DNA from: Euglena gracilis | Lineage: Eukaryota > Euglenida > Euglenophyceae > Euglenales | Assembly (NCBI GenBank): GCA_039621445.1 | Contig: CP154956.1 | Span: 89,534,482 to 89,598,481, forward strand | Direction of reading: 5' to 3' | DNA length: 64,000 bases | In this document: piece after piece, positions 23,198 through 34,224 of the stretch | Layout: each line of letters begins with the position of its first letter | Numbering within the stretch: position 1 is the first letter of the stretch | Position numbers and translations under genes: made by a program | Notes under the pieces: generated by a model | Databases searched by the model: none | What the model saw: only the letters and a program-made list of their open reading frames with translations | What the model was told of the DNA's origin: nothing

Positions 23198-23484
23198 CGC
23201 CCCCCCGACCCGGAAAAGAACAAAAAAGTCAGTGAGGCCCCCCCCCCCAAGAAATTTCAGTTCACCCACAGACAGGCCAGCAACCCGCCGCCGCGAGCCA
23301 CCGAGAAGTCCGACACCGTCTCCGAGTCCGCCTACTCCGACATCTCATCGCAGTAAGAAACACCACAGCCAACACCAAAAACACAAACAACAGCCGGAAA
23401 GAAGAGCAGGACCTCACTGTTGTCTTGTGCTCCGCCTTTGCTGTCCCTTCCTCCTGGATCATTCTTCACCGGAGTCCGAGGCAC

Positions 23485-23550
23485 CCCGCACTCCCCCGAG
23501 GCAGACCGAGAGACGAGGGACACCGGGGGCGAAGCACAAACACCAAGTGA
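23485..23550. mobile_element. DIRS terminal fragment, element 1 type
   Basis: GAGGCAGACCGAGAGACGAG..ACACCGGGGGCGAAGCACAAA matches the outer end of element 1 at 13216-13270. It is the right-hand partner of the fragments at 17970-18610. Confidence 0.5.
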
Positions 23551-23697
23551 GGCGTAAAAACCTTTTGGGAAGAGGCGAGGTTTTTTTTGTCCTTCGGCGA
23601 GGGCCTCACCATCAAGGACCGCACCATCTCGACCATCTCGAAGTGAGGGGCCCACTGGTCTTTCCCTCAAAACCCCCCAGTCGGCAAAGGGGCCCAA

Positions 23698-24214
23698 GTG
23701 GGCCAGATCTTGGGGAGCCACCAGTGGCAGAAAAAAAGTGCCACGTCTGCTACCAGGAAGGGTAAACATCGTCAGCGAACTCTATCCGGCACCGCACAAA
23801 CGTGGACAACGCCCGACGATCCAAAACGCCAGGTAACGACGCATGGCATCTTCCTGGTCGGGTTTTCCACCAGAACAGAGGGAGGGGCAAATTGGGGGGG
23901 GGGGGTGAGGAAAATGGCCCCCCCTGCCCAAGGAACTGGGAAGCGGAGCCAAATTGGGAATTCACAAATGAACGACTCATGTCCTCACAAATCTTTTTTC
24001 TTTCCTCCAGTGTGAATCTGCACGGACAAATACAAAAAAAACCCGCCAAGATGGACGCACCCCAACCAAATACCTCTGTTGTCAATTGATTGGGCAGCCA
24101 ACTATTTTGATAGCCACCGACCGGTTCCAGACTGTGGGGGCGCTGCCCCAAAACAAAGTAAAGTCGCAACTGGTGTTGTGCTCGCGGAAAATGAACGGGG
24201 GGAAAGGGGTATGA
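23698..24214 (+). CDS. 3' exons of an unrecognised gene
   Basis: Exon to 23832 (frame reading GTAQTWTTPDDPKRQ, donor CCAG/GTAACG) and exon 24011-24214 (acceptor CTCCAG/TGTG, stop TGA). Both are in phase 0. The last exon encodes a compact 67-residue tail with Lys/Arg and Cys followed by hydrophobic and amphipathic stretches (YLCCQLIGQPTILIATDRF, then NKVKSQLVLCSRK). It does not start with Met, so it is internal or terminal. An overlapping frame at 23735-23763 reads KKCHVCYQEG, which resembles the first Cys pair of a piggyBac-type C-terminal finger. I cannot assign a family. It is tail to tail with SmF, 34 bp apart. A further short open frame at 23590-23646 (FGEGLTIKDRTISTISK, stop) may be an exon of another transcript. 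Confidence 0.42.
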
Positions 24215-24248
24215 GGATCGTCAGTGAAAACGGAATTGTCAAGGCAGG

Positions 24249-27200
24249 CTAGTCTTCATCGTCCTCTTTGTCGGCTGGGTCCTCCTTGATTTCCTCATCC
24301 TCCTCCTCGTCCTCAGGCACACCACGGACGTAAAGCACATTGTTGCACCTGAGTACATGTTTTTTTTTCAATGAGTTTGTGAGAAGATTAAACTTAAATA
24401 GGGAAAAGCAACATGACAAAAAAATGAAATTTGCCTCTATGCCAGGGCTGGAGAAGAAGCACAAATTGTTGTCCTTTTTCAATTCATTCCTGAAAATGCA
24501 TACGCAATTTTCAGTCTCAAAAACAGAAAAATTGGGTTTCCTTCAGAAAAAAAATGTCCCCATGCCAAATTTCAGAAGATTTACCCCCAATGTCCAACAA
24601 ACGTACGGGACAGCCTGGAGGAGGGTAGTCGACCCCCCCCCACCAGGACCCTAACCAACCCTAACCCTAACCCTCCAGGAGGTGGGGATGTCGACCTATG
24701 TCGACCCCCACCCTCCAGAGCACCGCCCAAATAAAAAATTTCTTCGGCGCCAAAGGTGGCGAAGCAAAATTTTGCCCTTAAATTGGCGCCCCCCCCCCCC
24801 CTGAAACACGGGAAGGGGTGGTGGGGTGGAGGGGCCGACTCCCCCATCCGCCACCCATAGGGTTGCGGGGATTGCCGCACACCCCATGCACAACCCTCCT
24901 GGCCACAATGATGGGACCCCCAGAGGCCAGTAGCACGGCTGCCTTAAAAACTCAAATCATTTCCAACAATGGGCAAGAGAAGTCCCCCCTGTGATGGGAG
25001 GTTTAAAGCCCCCCAGGGGGGGGGTCCCTCAGGTCAGCTGGAAAAAAGGTGCAGGCTGGACCCCCGGAGGGTGGGGAGGGGTCCAAGGGGGGGGGGATCT
25101 GGAGGCTGGCAACTGGACCCCCCTCACCACCCACAGGGTTGCCGGGGTCCCCATACAACCCTGTCCAGCAGGTACCCAAAGAATGCAAAAAAAATCAAAT
25201 CAAATCCAGCCGGGTCAAGATTTTTCAACCGAAAATATCAGGGGGAAAACCCACAAAAAAACCCTCAGAAACGGTGTTTTTGGTCAATTTTGCCGTTTTT
25301 CTAATTTTGTTTCCGGTCCAATCCAGCTTTGCCAGGCTTTTTTTCAGCGAAGCTGGGAACTGCAGACTTTAAAAAAGAACTGGCTGGCTGGACCCCCAGG
25401 GGTGGGGGCCAAAATGGCTGAAAACGTCGAGCTATAGCCAAAAAATGCCCGCATCGCCCTGCATCGCTGAAGGTGCTTGGTGACAGGGGGTTTGTATGGG
25501 CAGACCATCTTTCATTTCAATGTTGCAGCGCTGCCTCTGGGTGGAATGCCACAGTGCAAATCGCAAATCCTTGCAAATTATCATAAAACCAAGAAATACT
25601 TGATTTATTTTATGTATTGCCACACGAGGAAACAAATCTTTGAGAAAAACTCAATCTTGACAAAACTCAGCAAACCTGATCAACACTTCCCCCAAGTTGC
25701 CAGAAAAGGAGCTGTCGATCCACTCCTCACACGAAGCCAGCTGAAGGCAGGAAACAATTCAAAAGAAACCACTGCTTTAATGAGAATAACAAAACAAAAA
25801 CAGGCAACAAATATCTTTTGTTTCCAATAAAAACAAACCAGAACTGAAACCACAGACAGAAATGCAGCAGGGTTGGAAGAGAACAAAGAAAGGGAAAGAA
25901 ACAGGCTAAATCGAATCCAAAGAACCATCAGCAGCAAAACCACCCAAATTTACAATTATTGCTCGTTTTAACACACATTTTCCTCAAAAAAATCTCCACC
26001 ACCTCCTTCCTTCATTGAAAAAAAGAGGCATTTGTTACCTCTAAATTGACCCAAGCAACCCTTCGACCTATCCAGTGAAACCCAAATTTAAGCAACGGGT
26101 TGCTTAAACTTGGGGGTTCTTTTCCACTCAGGCATTTGCTTAAAAAACCTCAGGGGGTTCCACTGGCTAGTGTTTTGCTAGACAATGGAAAAAAATCACT
26201 AGCTAGACCCCAGGGGGGTCCAGGGGTTCCTCAACTGGAGAAATATTTTCTTTCAGCACTGCGCGCCGAGGTGGAAATGCGGGTTTTCATGCGTTTTTCT
26301 TTTTTGGCTGATTATGCACTCCCAGCGGACCCTTCCCCTGGGGGGGTCCACTAGGACACACACACTAGCTCACCACAGAGCAAGCTGGGCCAGAAGCGAA
26401 GTTAGCGCCGGCCATAAACAGACAAGAAGCCTTAGTGCAACTAAGGGGGGTCCACTAGGATTTTCACGAGCCAAATTTGGACTAGCTGCAGTCCCCCCCC
26501 CCCCGGGGGGTGCTGTGTACTCTTTCAAAAATTAACCAGTTGTTGTCCCCCTGCTTTTGGTGCTAATTTTGTCCAGTTAACAAAATAAAATTGTTGAAGA
26601 ATCCAGTCATCCTCGGGGGGGGGGGGTTCAGGCCCCATCCCCTCCATATGCACAAGCCAAGAATGGATTTCACACCAGCGAATTTTTTTCAAAAAGATCT
26701 GTCTTGTCCTGTCCTGTTTGTGAGAAATGAAAAAAGTGAGCATACACAGAATGTGTGCAAGAAGGTGAATATGACCAAAATGTGGTGAAAAGATGTGCTT
26801 TTTGGCTTTTTTTTATGTGGAAAGAAGAAAAGATGAATTTTTTTTATCCTGGTGTTCAGTGCCTGAAGATGCCTTGCCCACTCAAATGGGGCTTTATTCC
26901 CCCTCCGGAGCCAGCACTGAAGGCCGTAAAATTACGCCTGTGCAAAAACAAAAAAAATAAAGCAAAACACAGGATGCAAAAAATATGAAAAAAACATGCT
27001 GCGCAAAAATGAAACAAAATGTGTATATTTATAAATCATTTTTCCAGAAAAATGGCTGCTGCTTTCCCGCAAGGCGTAATTGACCATAGCCGTGTCTGAA
27101 ATATCTCACAGAATATCGCAAAAAAATGCAAATTAACAGACATTCTCTGAAAATTCGCCACCAACAACAAAAAAATAAAGAAATTATGAAAGCAGTGCCA

Positions 27201-30086
27201 CTTTGGACCAAAAAAGGATGCAAAAAGCAGGAAAAACTTGCGCACCCCTGCTTAAAACATTACTTAATAAACCATCAATGTGAAAGCACTGTTTGGCAAT
27301 AACCAGTATACATTTAACCATTTTATACATTTAAAACTATACATATATGTTATACATTGTTGAATTATATATATTATATATTATAGTGCACTATATGTGT
27401 AGGATATATACATTATAATATTATACATTGTAAACCATTATTTGCAGGTACCTGCAGATTCATGTAACTGTCCACAGCCACCAACAAAGCCCGGTACTCC
27501 ATGCCTGAAGGAGCCGCTGCAATCCATGCAACAGAAACACATTCCCAGGACAAAAACACACCCGTGAACACCGCATTGGACCAAAGCCAGAGGCCAACAT
27601 AAAAGCAGGTGGGGGTTGGACCCTCTGGTCAGGGGGGGGTAAACAGTGGCAAAGACAAAATGACAAATGCCCGGTACAAGGTGTGGGGCCAAATACAAAA
27701 TGCCATTTTAGGAAACTTATTTGGGTTAAAAAATGAACAATTCACCCAAATTTTTTTCAATGCAAAGCGCCGGGCCCGGGCGGGGGGGGGTGCACCCCCT
27801 GTAAATCAGGTTTTGAATAGTGCTGAGCCCTTAACGGGACTTGCGCGTAACAGAAGGCCAAAAAGACTGGCATTGCAAATATCGCGTAATTTGTAATTTA
27901 GAAATTGCACACTTGCAATTAACGTTAACTTTCAGTGGTTTTACAGTAATTTAACCCCCCTGTACATCCCATATCCGTTTCGTTGGATTTCTTCGAATTT
28001 TTTGACCCTTTTTTGACCCAAACTTCGTGGGTTTTGGACAAAAACGGGGTCGGTGGGTCGAAAAACGCTCATTTTCAGCTCAAAAACAGCTTTTCCAGGT
28101 CCGGGAGGCCAAACAACTTCGTTTTGGACAAATTTTTTTTCGATTTTTTTCGACTTTTTTTACCCAGTTTTGACCCAAGTCCAAGGGTTTCGGGCCAAAA
28201 ACGGGTCGGGGGGTTGAAGAACACTCATTTTCGGCTCGAAAACAGGTTTTCCAGGTCCGGGAAGCCCAAAAAACATCGTTTCGGGCAAAAAAAAATTTCA
28301 ATTTTTTCGACTGTTTTTACCCAAAATGGCCGAAAACGGCTAAGTCAAAACAAGCCAAAACTGTACAGAATGGGCCAAAAATTGGCCGAAAAATGGCCGT
28401 AACTCGGGCCAGAGTTGCGGGGAAATCAAAATACTGTTAGACAGGGCATTTTAAGGGCTTCAATTTAAGTCTGCGGACATTTCCTTTGAATCCCCACCAT
28501 TGTTGAGAAAATTCGGAAAATTTGATTTTTTGACCCCAAACAGGGCCGAAAGCGGCTAAATCACTAGCCTGCCGCGCCGTTTTGGGCTGTAAATTGGCCA
28601 TATTTCGGGCTAGGCGGGGAGTTGCGGGGAAATAAAGATACGGTTAGACAGGGCGTTCCAAGGGCTTCAATTTAGGTCTCCGGATATTTCCTTTGATTTT
28701 GTTTGTTTGTTTCATTTTCGAGATATTTTGGGAACATCGATTTTTTGACCCCGAAAATGGCCCAAAACGGCCCCAGAAATGAGCCAAAATTGGCCGGAAA
28801 ATGGCCGTAACTCGTAATGGCTACACGAAGAGTTGGGGGGAAAAGTAAACCATGGTTGGATAGGGCATTCCAAGGGCTTCATTTTTGCTGTCCGGACATT
28901 TTCTTCGATTTTACTTCATTGTCGAGATATTTGGGGAAAATCGATTTTTGACCCAAAAATGCCCCAAAAACACCCCAAAATGGCCGTTTTGGGCTGCAAA
29001 AGCGTGCTGGAACACAGGCCAGGGTTGTCGTCGGCCAAAACGGCGAATGGGGGGGGCGATAGAGGGCCTCTGGGGTTACATTTTGTCAGTGGGACACCTC
29101 TGGAAATAATGTACGTTTTCTCGAGATATTTTCGAAAAAATCGATTTTTTGACCAATTTTTGGACCTCGGCGAAATGGCAGAGTTGGAAAGGGGGGGGGC
29201 CAATCCTGCCCAGTTTGGACCCCTTCGCGGGTGAATAACTCGGGCCTGGCGGGGAGTTAGGGGTCATATGGAGGTGATTCGGAAACTAGAAATCCAGTCG
29301 CTCGCGACTGAAAAAAAAATTCCGGGAACCGGGCCGGGGTCATGGTGATAATCCGTGGTTTTCACGGTCTACCCCGGGGGGGGGGGGGGGGGGGGGGGCG
29401 GGTCCGACCCCCCCCCTTTTCCCTGGTGGTAAGCTTTGCTCTGACTCTAAAGAGATAAGAGCTCAGCGACCCCTCACCTACAAGAAACCCTCGTCTATAA
29501 CAAACCCCCACCTATAAGAAACCCTTGGGGATTTTTGGACCGACGCCCACCTATAAGAACCCCCACCTACAAGAAACCTGCCATTCTTCTGCGGTGCCAA
29601 AGGCGCCGAAAGGAAAATTTTGACTGGTTTTGGCCATTTTTGGCCTTTTGTCGGCTCAAATTTTTTTCGGACATTGAAACCCACCTATAAGAAACCCCTC
29701 GGGCCATTTCTTGGAAACCCACCTATAAGAAACGGGTTTCTTGTGGGTGGGGGGGTTTAGTTGGGGGGAGTGGTACCTAAAGCCGTGACACCCCCCCCCT
29801 ACATCGATCCCTGGCCAAGGCTTGCAATGGACTGGGGCGGAATAACAAAAAACCACGCAAAAAACACACAAAAATTTGTCATTATTAAAAAAAACGTGCA
29901 CAAAAAAAGTTTGTTCCGCCTGGGGGAGGGCACTATTAACCCTTGGGGGAGGGGTCGAAAATGCCCTTCTGTATTGTCAGGTGGCTGCCACGCCGGCCCC
30001 TTTGCACCCCACTTGAGTTTCACAATGACGTTCTTCCCCACCAGGTCAGCCAGGAACGGCTTCGGGTTCACAGGCTCAAAGCTCAT
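24249..30086 (-). CDS. SNRPF: Small nuclear ribonucleoprotein F (SmF), complete, 4 exons
   Basis: SmF is one of seven Sm proteins forming the ring on U1, U2, U4 and U5 snRNAs in the spliceosome. Exons (minus strand): 30086-30006 (MSFEPVNPKPFLADLVGK, VIVKLKWG), 27502-27452 (MEYRALLVAVDSYMNLQ, Sm1 motif), 25740-25676 (NLGEVLIR, Sm2 start) and 24348-24249 (CNNVLYVRGVP, then an acidic tail and TAG). They total 99 codons including stop, all in phase, close to human SmF (86 aa) plus a longer acidic tail. Introns 2 and 3 are GT-AG; intron 1 is nonconventional. The start codon lies 9 nt after a CATCGCAG acceptor (exon edge 30095), consistent with spliced-leader addition. A divergence: Asn-Thr of the family's LANTEE is Ser-Cys here. 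Confidence 0.93.
24649..24680 (-). repeat. Short CCCTAA-like tract
   Basis: ACCCTAACCAACCCTAACCC: about four telomere-like units in opposite orientation to TTAGGG. It lies in SmF intron 3 next to a G/C-run repeat; too short to be a telomere remnant with confidence. Confidence 0.4.
24990..25430. repeat. G/C-run repeat debris within SmF intron 3
   Basis: Segments such as CCCCCAGGGGGGGGGTCC and GGACCCCCGGAGG flank short unique pieces. Open frames on both strands are Gly/Pro-rich and unsupported. Confidence 0.35.
26076..26113. repeat. Perfect-arm palindrome in SmF intron 2
   Basis: CCAAATTTAAGCAAC / GGTTGCTTAAACTTGGG face each other, one of several short foldbacks in the SmF introns. The surrounding 25750-27450 stretch shows no gene. 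Confidence 0.4.
28385..29165 (+). repeat. Tandem ~205-bp repeat, about 3.5 units
   Basis: Units start near 28385, 28590 and 28797, with a partial near 29040. Each runs GGCCGTAACTCGGGC..AGTTGCGGGGAAA..TTAGACAGGGC(A/G)TT..AAGGGCTTCAATTT..GACATTTCCTTTGA..CGAGATATTTTGGG..CGATTTTTTGACCC. The copies differ at perhaps 20-30 percent of positions. Reverse copies occur at 8490-9240. Confidence 0.65.
29376..29398. repeat. 23-base G run
   Basis: CTACCCC followed by 23 G and then a C run at 29408. It is one of the longest of dozens of G/C homopolymers in the window. Confidence 0.9.
29470..29745 (-). repeat. CCCACCTATAAGAAACCC array
   Basis: About seven copies of a ~19-bp word (CCCACCTATAAGAAACCC and variants), irregularly spaced. 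It ends in a palindrome, ACCTATAAGAAACGGGTTTC. It lies in SmF intron 1. Confidence 0.65.
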
Positions 30087-30541
30087 AGGTGGAGCCTGCG
30101 ATGAAAAGAGAGGATGACGAGCCCAGGTCTGGATGTGTAACGTGGGAGAGAAATGTTGATCTTTTTGAGTCCCCAGGCCTGGCTTTTGGACTCCAGGCAT
30201 ACATCTCTTCAAGGGCTGGGGGGGGGTTGCTGGGCTGGGGCTAGAAATGTGGGCTAGCTGGCCCACCCCCACCAGGTGGTGGGGGGGGGGGGGCTGGACC
30301 CCAGCTGGACCTGAGCTGGGCCTGGCTGGGCCGAAATTGCCCAAAAATGAAAACGCAATTCAGAAAAAATTGAGCATCTGATAACCCCCCAAAACGCCCC
30401 AAAAGCCCCCCAAAACACCATTTCTGTCCATTTTCAAACACGTTTTCCAAAAATTGTCGGCATTTTGCACCGACAATTTCTGAGCTGGACCCAGCAAAAA
30501 AAGGGCTGGCCAGCAGGGCTTGCGGCACACCTCCTTGGGGG

Positions 30542-31278
30542 CAGGCACCTATGGTCACTTCCCATTTTGGTGCTCTGGTCGGCCCTGGTCGGCCCTGGTC
30601 GGCAAATAATCAGCCATAGGTGGGGGTATCCGTCACAGAAAAAATGTGAAGGGATGCAATGATTTTCTGAATTGTCTCGCCAAGATCAAAAGGAAGTGCC
30701 CTATAAGGCCTCCATTGGCTCCCCAAAAGCAACCAAAATGACCTAAAATGGCTTGAAATAACCAAAAAATACCCAAAAACGCCAACAAAATCCACAAAAG
30801 ATTGTGAAAAATGACCCAAAATTACCAAAAGGGCGCAAAATGGCCAAAATGCCATAAAAAACTCATATTGACCCAAATTAGCCCAATATTTGCCAAATCA
30901 GTGACAAATAGCCCCCAAATTAGCAAAAACTGATCCATGACGGCCAAAATGGTGTAAAACTGGAGATTTGTGAGAAAATTATCCAAAAATGGGTCTAATT
31001 CTTCAAAATATACAAAAAAAATGCCAGGATCACCCAGCATCGCCCAGCATCGGAACCCCACCAAAAATCCAGCATCACCCAGCATCGCCCAGCATCATCA
31101 GAGGTGCTTGTTCCAGAGTGAAAGCTGCCGAATTCCTTCATCCATTCCCCTTCGGTCGGCCAACCACATGCAAATCGGCCCTGGTCGGCCCTGGTCGGCC
31201 CTGGTCGGAACCCCACCTACGGGGGTCCTGAGAATCAATAATCGCCCCTGGTCGGCCCTCGTCGGCCGCAGGTGCCTG
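30542..31278. mobile_element. hAT-like MITE, 'CAGGCACCT' family
   Basis: 737 bp, flanked by a perfect 8-bp duplication CTTGGGGG (30534-30541, 31279-31286). Ends are CAGGCACCTATG and, at right, the complement of CAGGCACCTGCG. Subterminal GGTCGGCCCTGGTCGGCC tandem repeats lie near both ends, the usual layout of hAT transposase-binding sites. Internal CCCAGCATCGCCCAGCATC repeats (31032-31096). It lies between SmF and the 33070 gene. No ORF supported. Confidence 0.85.
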
Positions 31279-31286
31279 CTTGGGGG

Positions 31287-32695
31287 GGGGGGGTGCTGTG
31301 GCTGGGCCAAATAAGGGCTGCAGCAGCCCCCCGCAAAACCTTAAAGAGATGTATGACCCCAGGGGGGAACCAGCTGGCTGGGAATTCTCCACAAGCTGGA
31401 AAATTCCCAATGACTGGCACAGGCACAGATCATCGAGAAAAATTTTGACCACTAGCCACAAAGCTTGCCAAAAATGTCCGTTATGAACAAAACTGGCAAA
31501 AATCTTGTTTTCTTGTTTTTTTCTTTCTTTCTTTGTTCTCCATTCAAAAACCTCATGACCACATCGGCCCAAAGTGCGGGGGAAGAATTTTCCACAAGCT
31601 GCAGCCGCCAGCAGACCACCCCCCCCATTTGCTAAAAATTTCGCTGGCCGAATTTGGTCAGTATGCACAGGAGAAGAGGGAGCATGCAACGTGGCATCTC
31701 AAAATATTAAATACAAAAAAACCCCAAAAGATGCCGAGTTGCATGTAAAATCGTTCAGGAGCCCCCCAGAATTTTCTGCTTTACAGGATTTTGCCAAAGA
31801 GGACTTGGAAAGAACTTCATTTTATTAGGGGGATTGATATTGGAGGCCTTTGGGAAAATTGCAAGGAATTGCAAGTCAAAAACATGGTCTCCAAAAAAGC
31901 GGGTCCAAAATGAAGAATCATTCCAAGTTGAAATCATTTCCCAGCAGAACTCAAATGAAGAATCACAAAAAATCGAAAGAAGCCCATTGGAGGAATGGCC
32001 AGAACACATTGAATCTTCCATTCCAAGTAAACTCGAGAAAAAGACTAAATTCAGGGGGGAAAACTGTGTTCCCAGGTGAAAAAAAACCCCCAAATAATGC
32101 CCAAAAGTTTGCATGCCCAAATAATTTTGCAGGGGACAAGGCCAAAAAAGATCCGTTCAAAAAAATGGGCCCCGTTTGACAAAGAAAAACCTGAAAAGTG
32201 ATGCATTTGTCTGGAAATCAAGTTGTAATACAAGAAGTCATCCAAAAGGCAGTTTTATTGTCTGATAAATAGAATCATTAATTTTTGTCAAAATCAGGAA
32301 AACTGCATTTGATGGACCGCCTTACAATTATAAAAACAAACTCCTTTTAATAAAAAATGGTTAACTGGTCTATCAAAAGCCTTAGGATTTCATTTACCCC
32401 CGAACAACTTTGCCGGGGGTAAGAACCAAAGAGATAATTCTACTAACTTTGGCAAAACTACTTGGGGGGGGGGCGTTAACTTCACAAATACCGTTTCAGA
32501 CACACAACAACACACCACACGACAAAGAAAACAAAGTTAAAAAAAAAATAGAAGGAACTGGATCACCGTGAGGTACAGAACGGCTTGGTTAGGGGGGAAG
32601 CAAGGGGAGGGCAGCGACACCAGAGGCAGCATGCTAGAGCTGCCTCTGGGAGTCGGTGGAAACTTCTTTGCCTGGAAGAAAAGGCCGACTGGGCC
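31287..32695. other. No gene recognised
   Basis: AT-rich sequence with scattered CCAAAATGG-type words. Open frames are short and lack splice or codon support. It could hold downstream exons of the minus-strand gene starting at 33070. Confidence 0.35.
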
Positions 32696-33070
32696 TCAAA
32701 GATAAGCAAACTGCTCCCCTTCATCCAAACGGCCAATCCCTGCAAACTCCTCACTGGGTCCATCAACACGATCAGAACAAAGACAACAAAAAAATCTCCC
32801 GAAAGTCACCCATTTTTGGGCAAATGCCCGCCAATGACCAGGCAGGCGCAATCCCCTGGTGGAAGGGTGCTTGCCTGGGCACCCCATGGCACTCCAAGAC
32901 CTCCCCCCAGGTGGTCAAATTCAGCATGAACCGGACTCCTTTTGGATAGGAATCCTTGTGAACACAGAATGTGTGGTCCAGCCATTTGGAAGGTTTGATC
33001 CGAGGCAATGTGGTTGACCTTATGACATAGAACACTTACCATAAATTCCTTTGGTTTCATTGAAATGATG
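32696..33070 (-). CDS. 5' exons of an unrecognised gene, possible doublecortin-like domain
   Basis: The acceptor TTCTGCAG at 33071 is followed by a 10-nt leader and ATG at 33060. Exon 33060-33040 encodes MKPKEFM with donor GGTAAGT. An 85-nt GT-AG intron leads to exon 32954 to about 32888 (DSYPKGVRFMLNLTTWGEVLE). A further open stretch, ending at a TGA at 32698-32696, reads VDGPSEEFAGIGRLDEGEQF. The pattern 'YPKGVRFMLN..TW.EVLE ... DG......L.eGE.y.y' is reminiscent of a doublecortin domain, but similarity is partial and the junction between the last two pieces is unresolved. Function is therefore not assigned. Confidence 0.38.
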
Positions 33071-33354
33071 CTGCAGAAGGGGATGTCTGTGTGATTTGTT
33101 GGGGTTTGTCAGGTTTGGTCGCTGGAGGTTTTTGCCCCGATCAGAGGCATCACAAGAAGGTGCCAGGTGGCCATGTGCCCCCCCACAGATTTACTTGGTG
33201 ACCCCCAGGGTCACCAAGGGACCCAAACCCACTATGACTCCCTCCCCAAGGTCCACCACCAACAACTAGCCTCTGAAAACCTCTTGATCGAAATTCCACT
33301 CCAGCATTCGGCTGGGTTAGACAAACCACCCAACCAGGGTTTTTTTTTAAGACC

Positions 33355-33640
33355 GGGGGGCGGGGGGGGGTCGCCCCCCCCCCCCCCCCCCCCGGGGGTG
33401 CCCCCTGGGGGAGGGGGGGGGGTCCCGGGGGACCCACCCACCTTTAGCCGAAAATGCTGAAAATAGCACCTTTTTCAAAATTTTCGGCACCTTCGGCGCC
33501 GAAAAAGATATACCCACCAGCCCCTACCACCCCCCCCGGGGGGGAGGGGGGTCCAAGGGACCCACCCACCCCCCCCCGGGGGGGAGGGGGTCCAAGACTA
33601 AAAAAACCCTTGCACCTAACCGTCCGGGGGGGGGGGTGTC
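33355..33640. repeat. G/C-homopolymer repeat cluster
   Basis: Alternating runs of 7-20 C or G (20 C at 33374-33393) around a TTCGGCACCTTCGGCGCCGAA hairpin at 33482-33502. Nothing coding is credible. Confidence 0.6.
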
Positions 33641-34224
33641 CAGCAGCTCCAATTCACCCACCCACTCTCGAAACCCTAACCACCCACTCCTCCGCACCTT
33701 GGGTTGGTCCACCCCAGGTTTAATGAAAACATGTGCCCTCCTCGAAAGTTGCACATGGCAACTGGGTGTGGGTGCCTTGGTCAGGCACTCCCGACACCAT
33801 CGCGAGGCGTGGCCAACCCCCAGTTCAAAATGTGGTCCCACTTTGAATGGGGTCAGCTGTGATCATTCCAGACCTCAGGTTTTCTCAAGTGCCTCCATAT
33901 TTTTTTTTGGAGAACGGGAAATACAGTTCAAGGAAGCCCATTGTCCTCTTCAAAAAAAAAGCAGACTCCATTCTTCAACAGGTTGCTCACCCAAACAGGC
34001 AAAGAATGGCCAAAACCATGCAACGTGTGCGGTCCGTTCGGTGAGAAATGCCACCAGTGGACCTGCAGGGCTTTGCCAGAAGTCCCGGAGGCCGATGGTG
34101 GCTCCTCCCCAGGGAGCCACTCTAGGGAGGTAGGGGGAGGGTCGACTCCCCGCCTCCCACTAACCCCCCCAAATAACACCCCCCCCCCGGAGTGTTATTT
34201 GGGCACCCGAGCTGGGGCCCCAGG

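Larger units (their letters stand above)
18907..23484 (+). mobile_element. DIRS-type tyrosine-recombinase retrotransposon, element 2
   Basis: About 4.6 kb on the plus strand. The inverted terminal repeat at about 18944-19010 is the near-exact reverse complement of 23349-23415 (GCAGTAAGAAACACC..CCAACACC). The internal complementary region is at 23098-23197. Gene order is gag-like, RT/RNase H/methyltransferase-like, tyrosine recombinase, as in element 1. The proteins are clearly related to element 1 but well diverged at the DNA level, so it is a separate lineage. It lies head to head with element 1. Confidence 0.85.
27503..30005 (-). other. Nonconventional intron 1 of SmF
   Basis: No GT-AG. 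Minus-strand ends are GCA + AAGGGGCCGG... and ...CGGCTCCTT + CAGGC, with the ends inverted-complementary at 8/10. Removing 3 nt + element + 5 nt joins TGG GGT to ATG GAG TAC and restores the conserved KWG-MEY of Sm1. The 2.5-kb intron contains the tandem repeats at 28385-29165 and the CCCACCTATAAG array at 29470-29745. Confidence 0.75.

Noticed and set aside
24649-24680. Interstitial telomere
   Set aside because: Only about four CCCTAA-like units, degenerate, among other G/C repeats.
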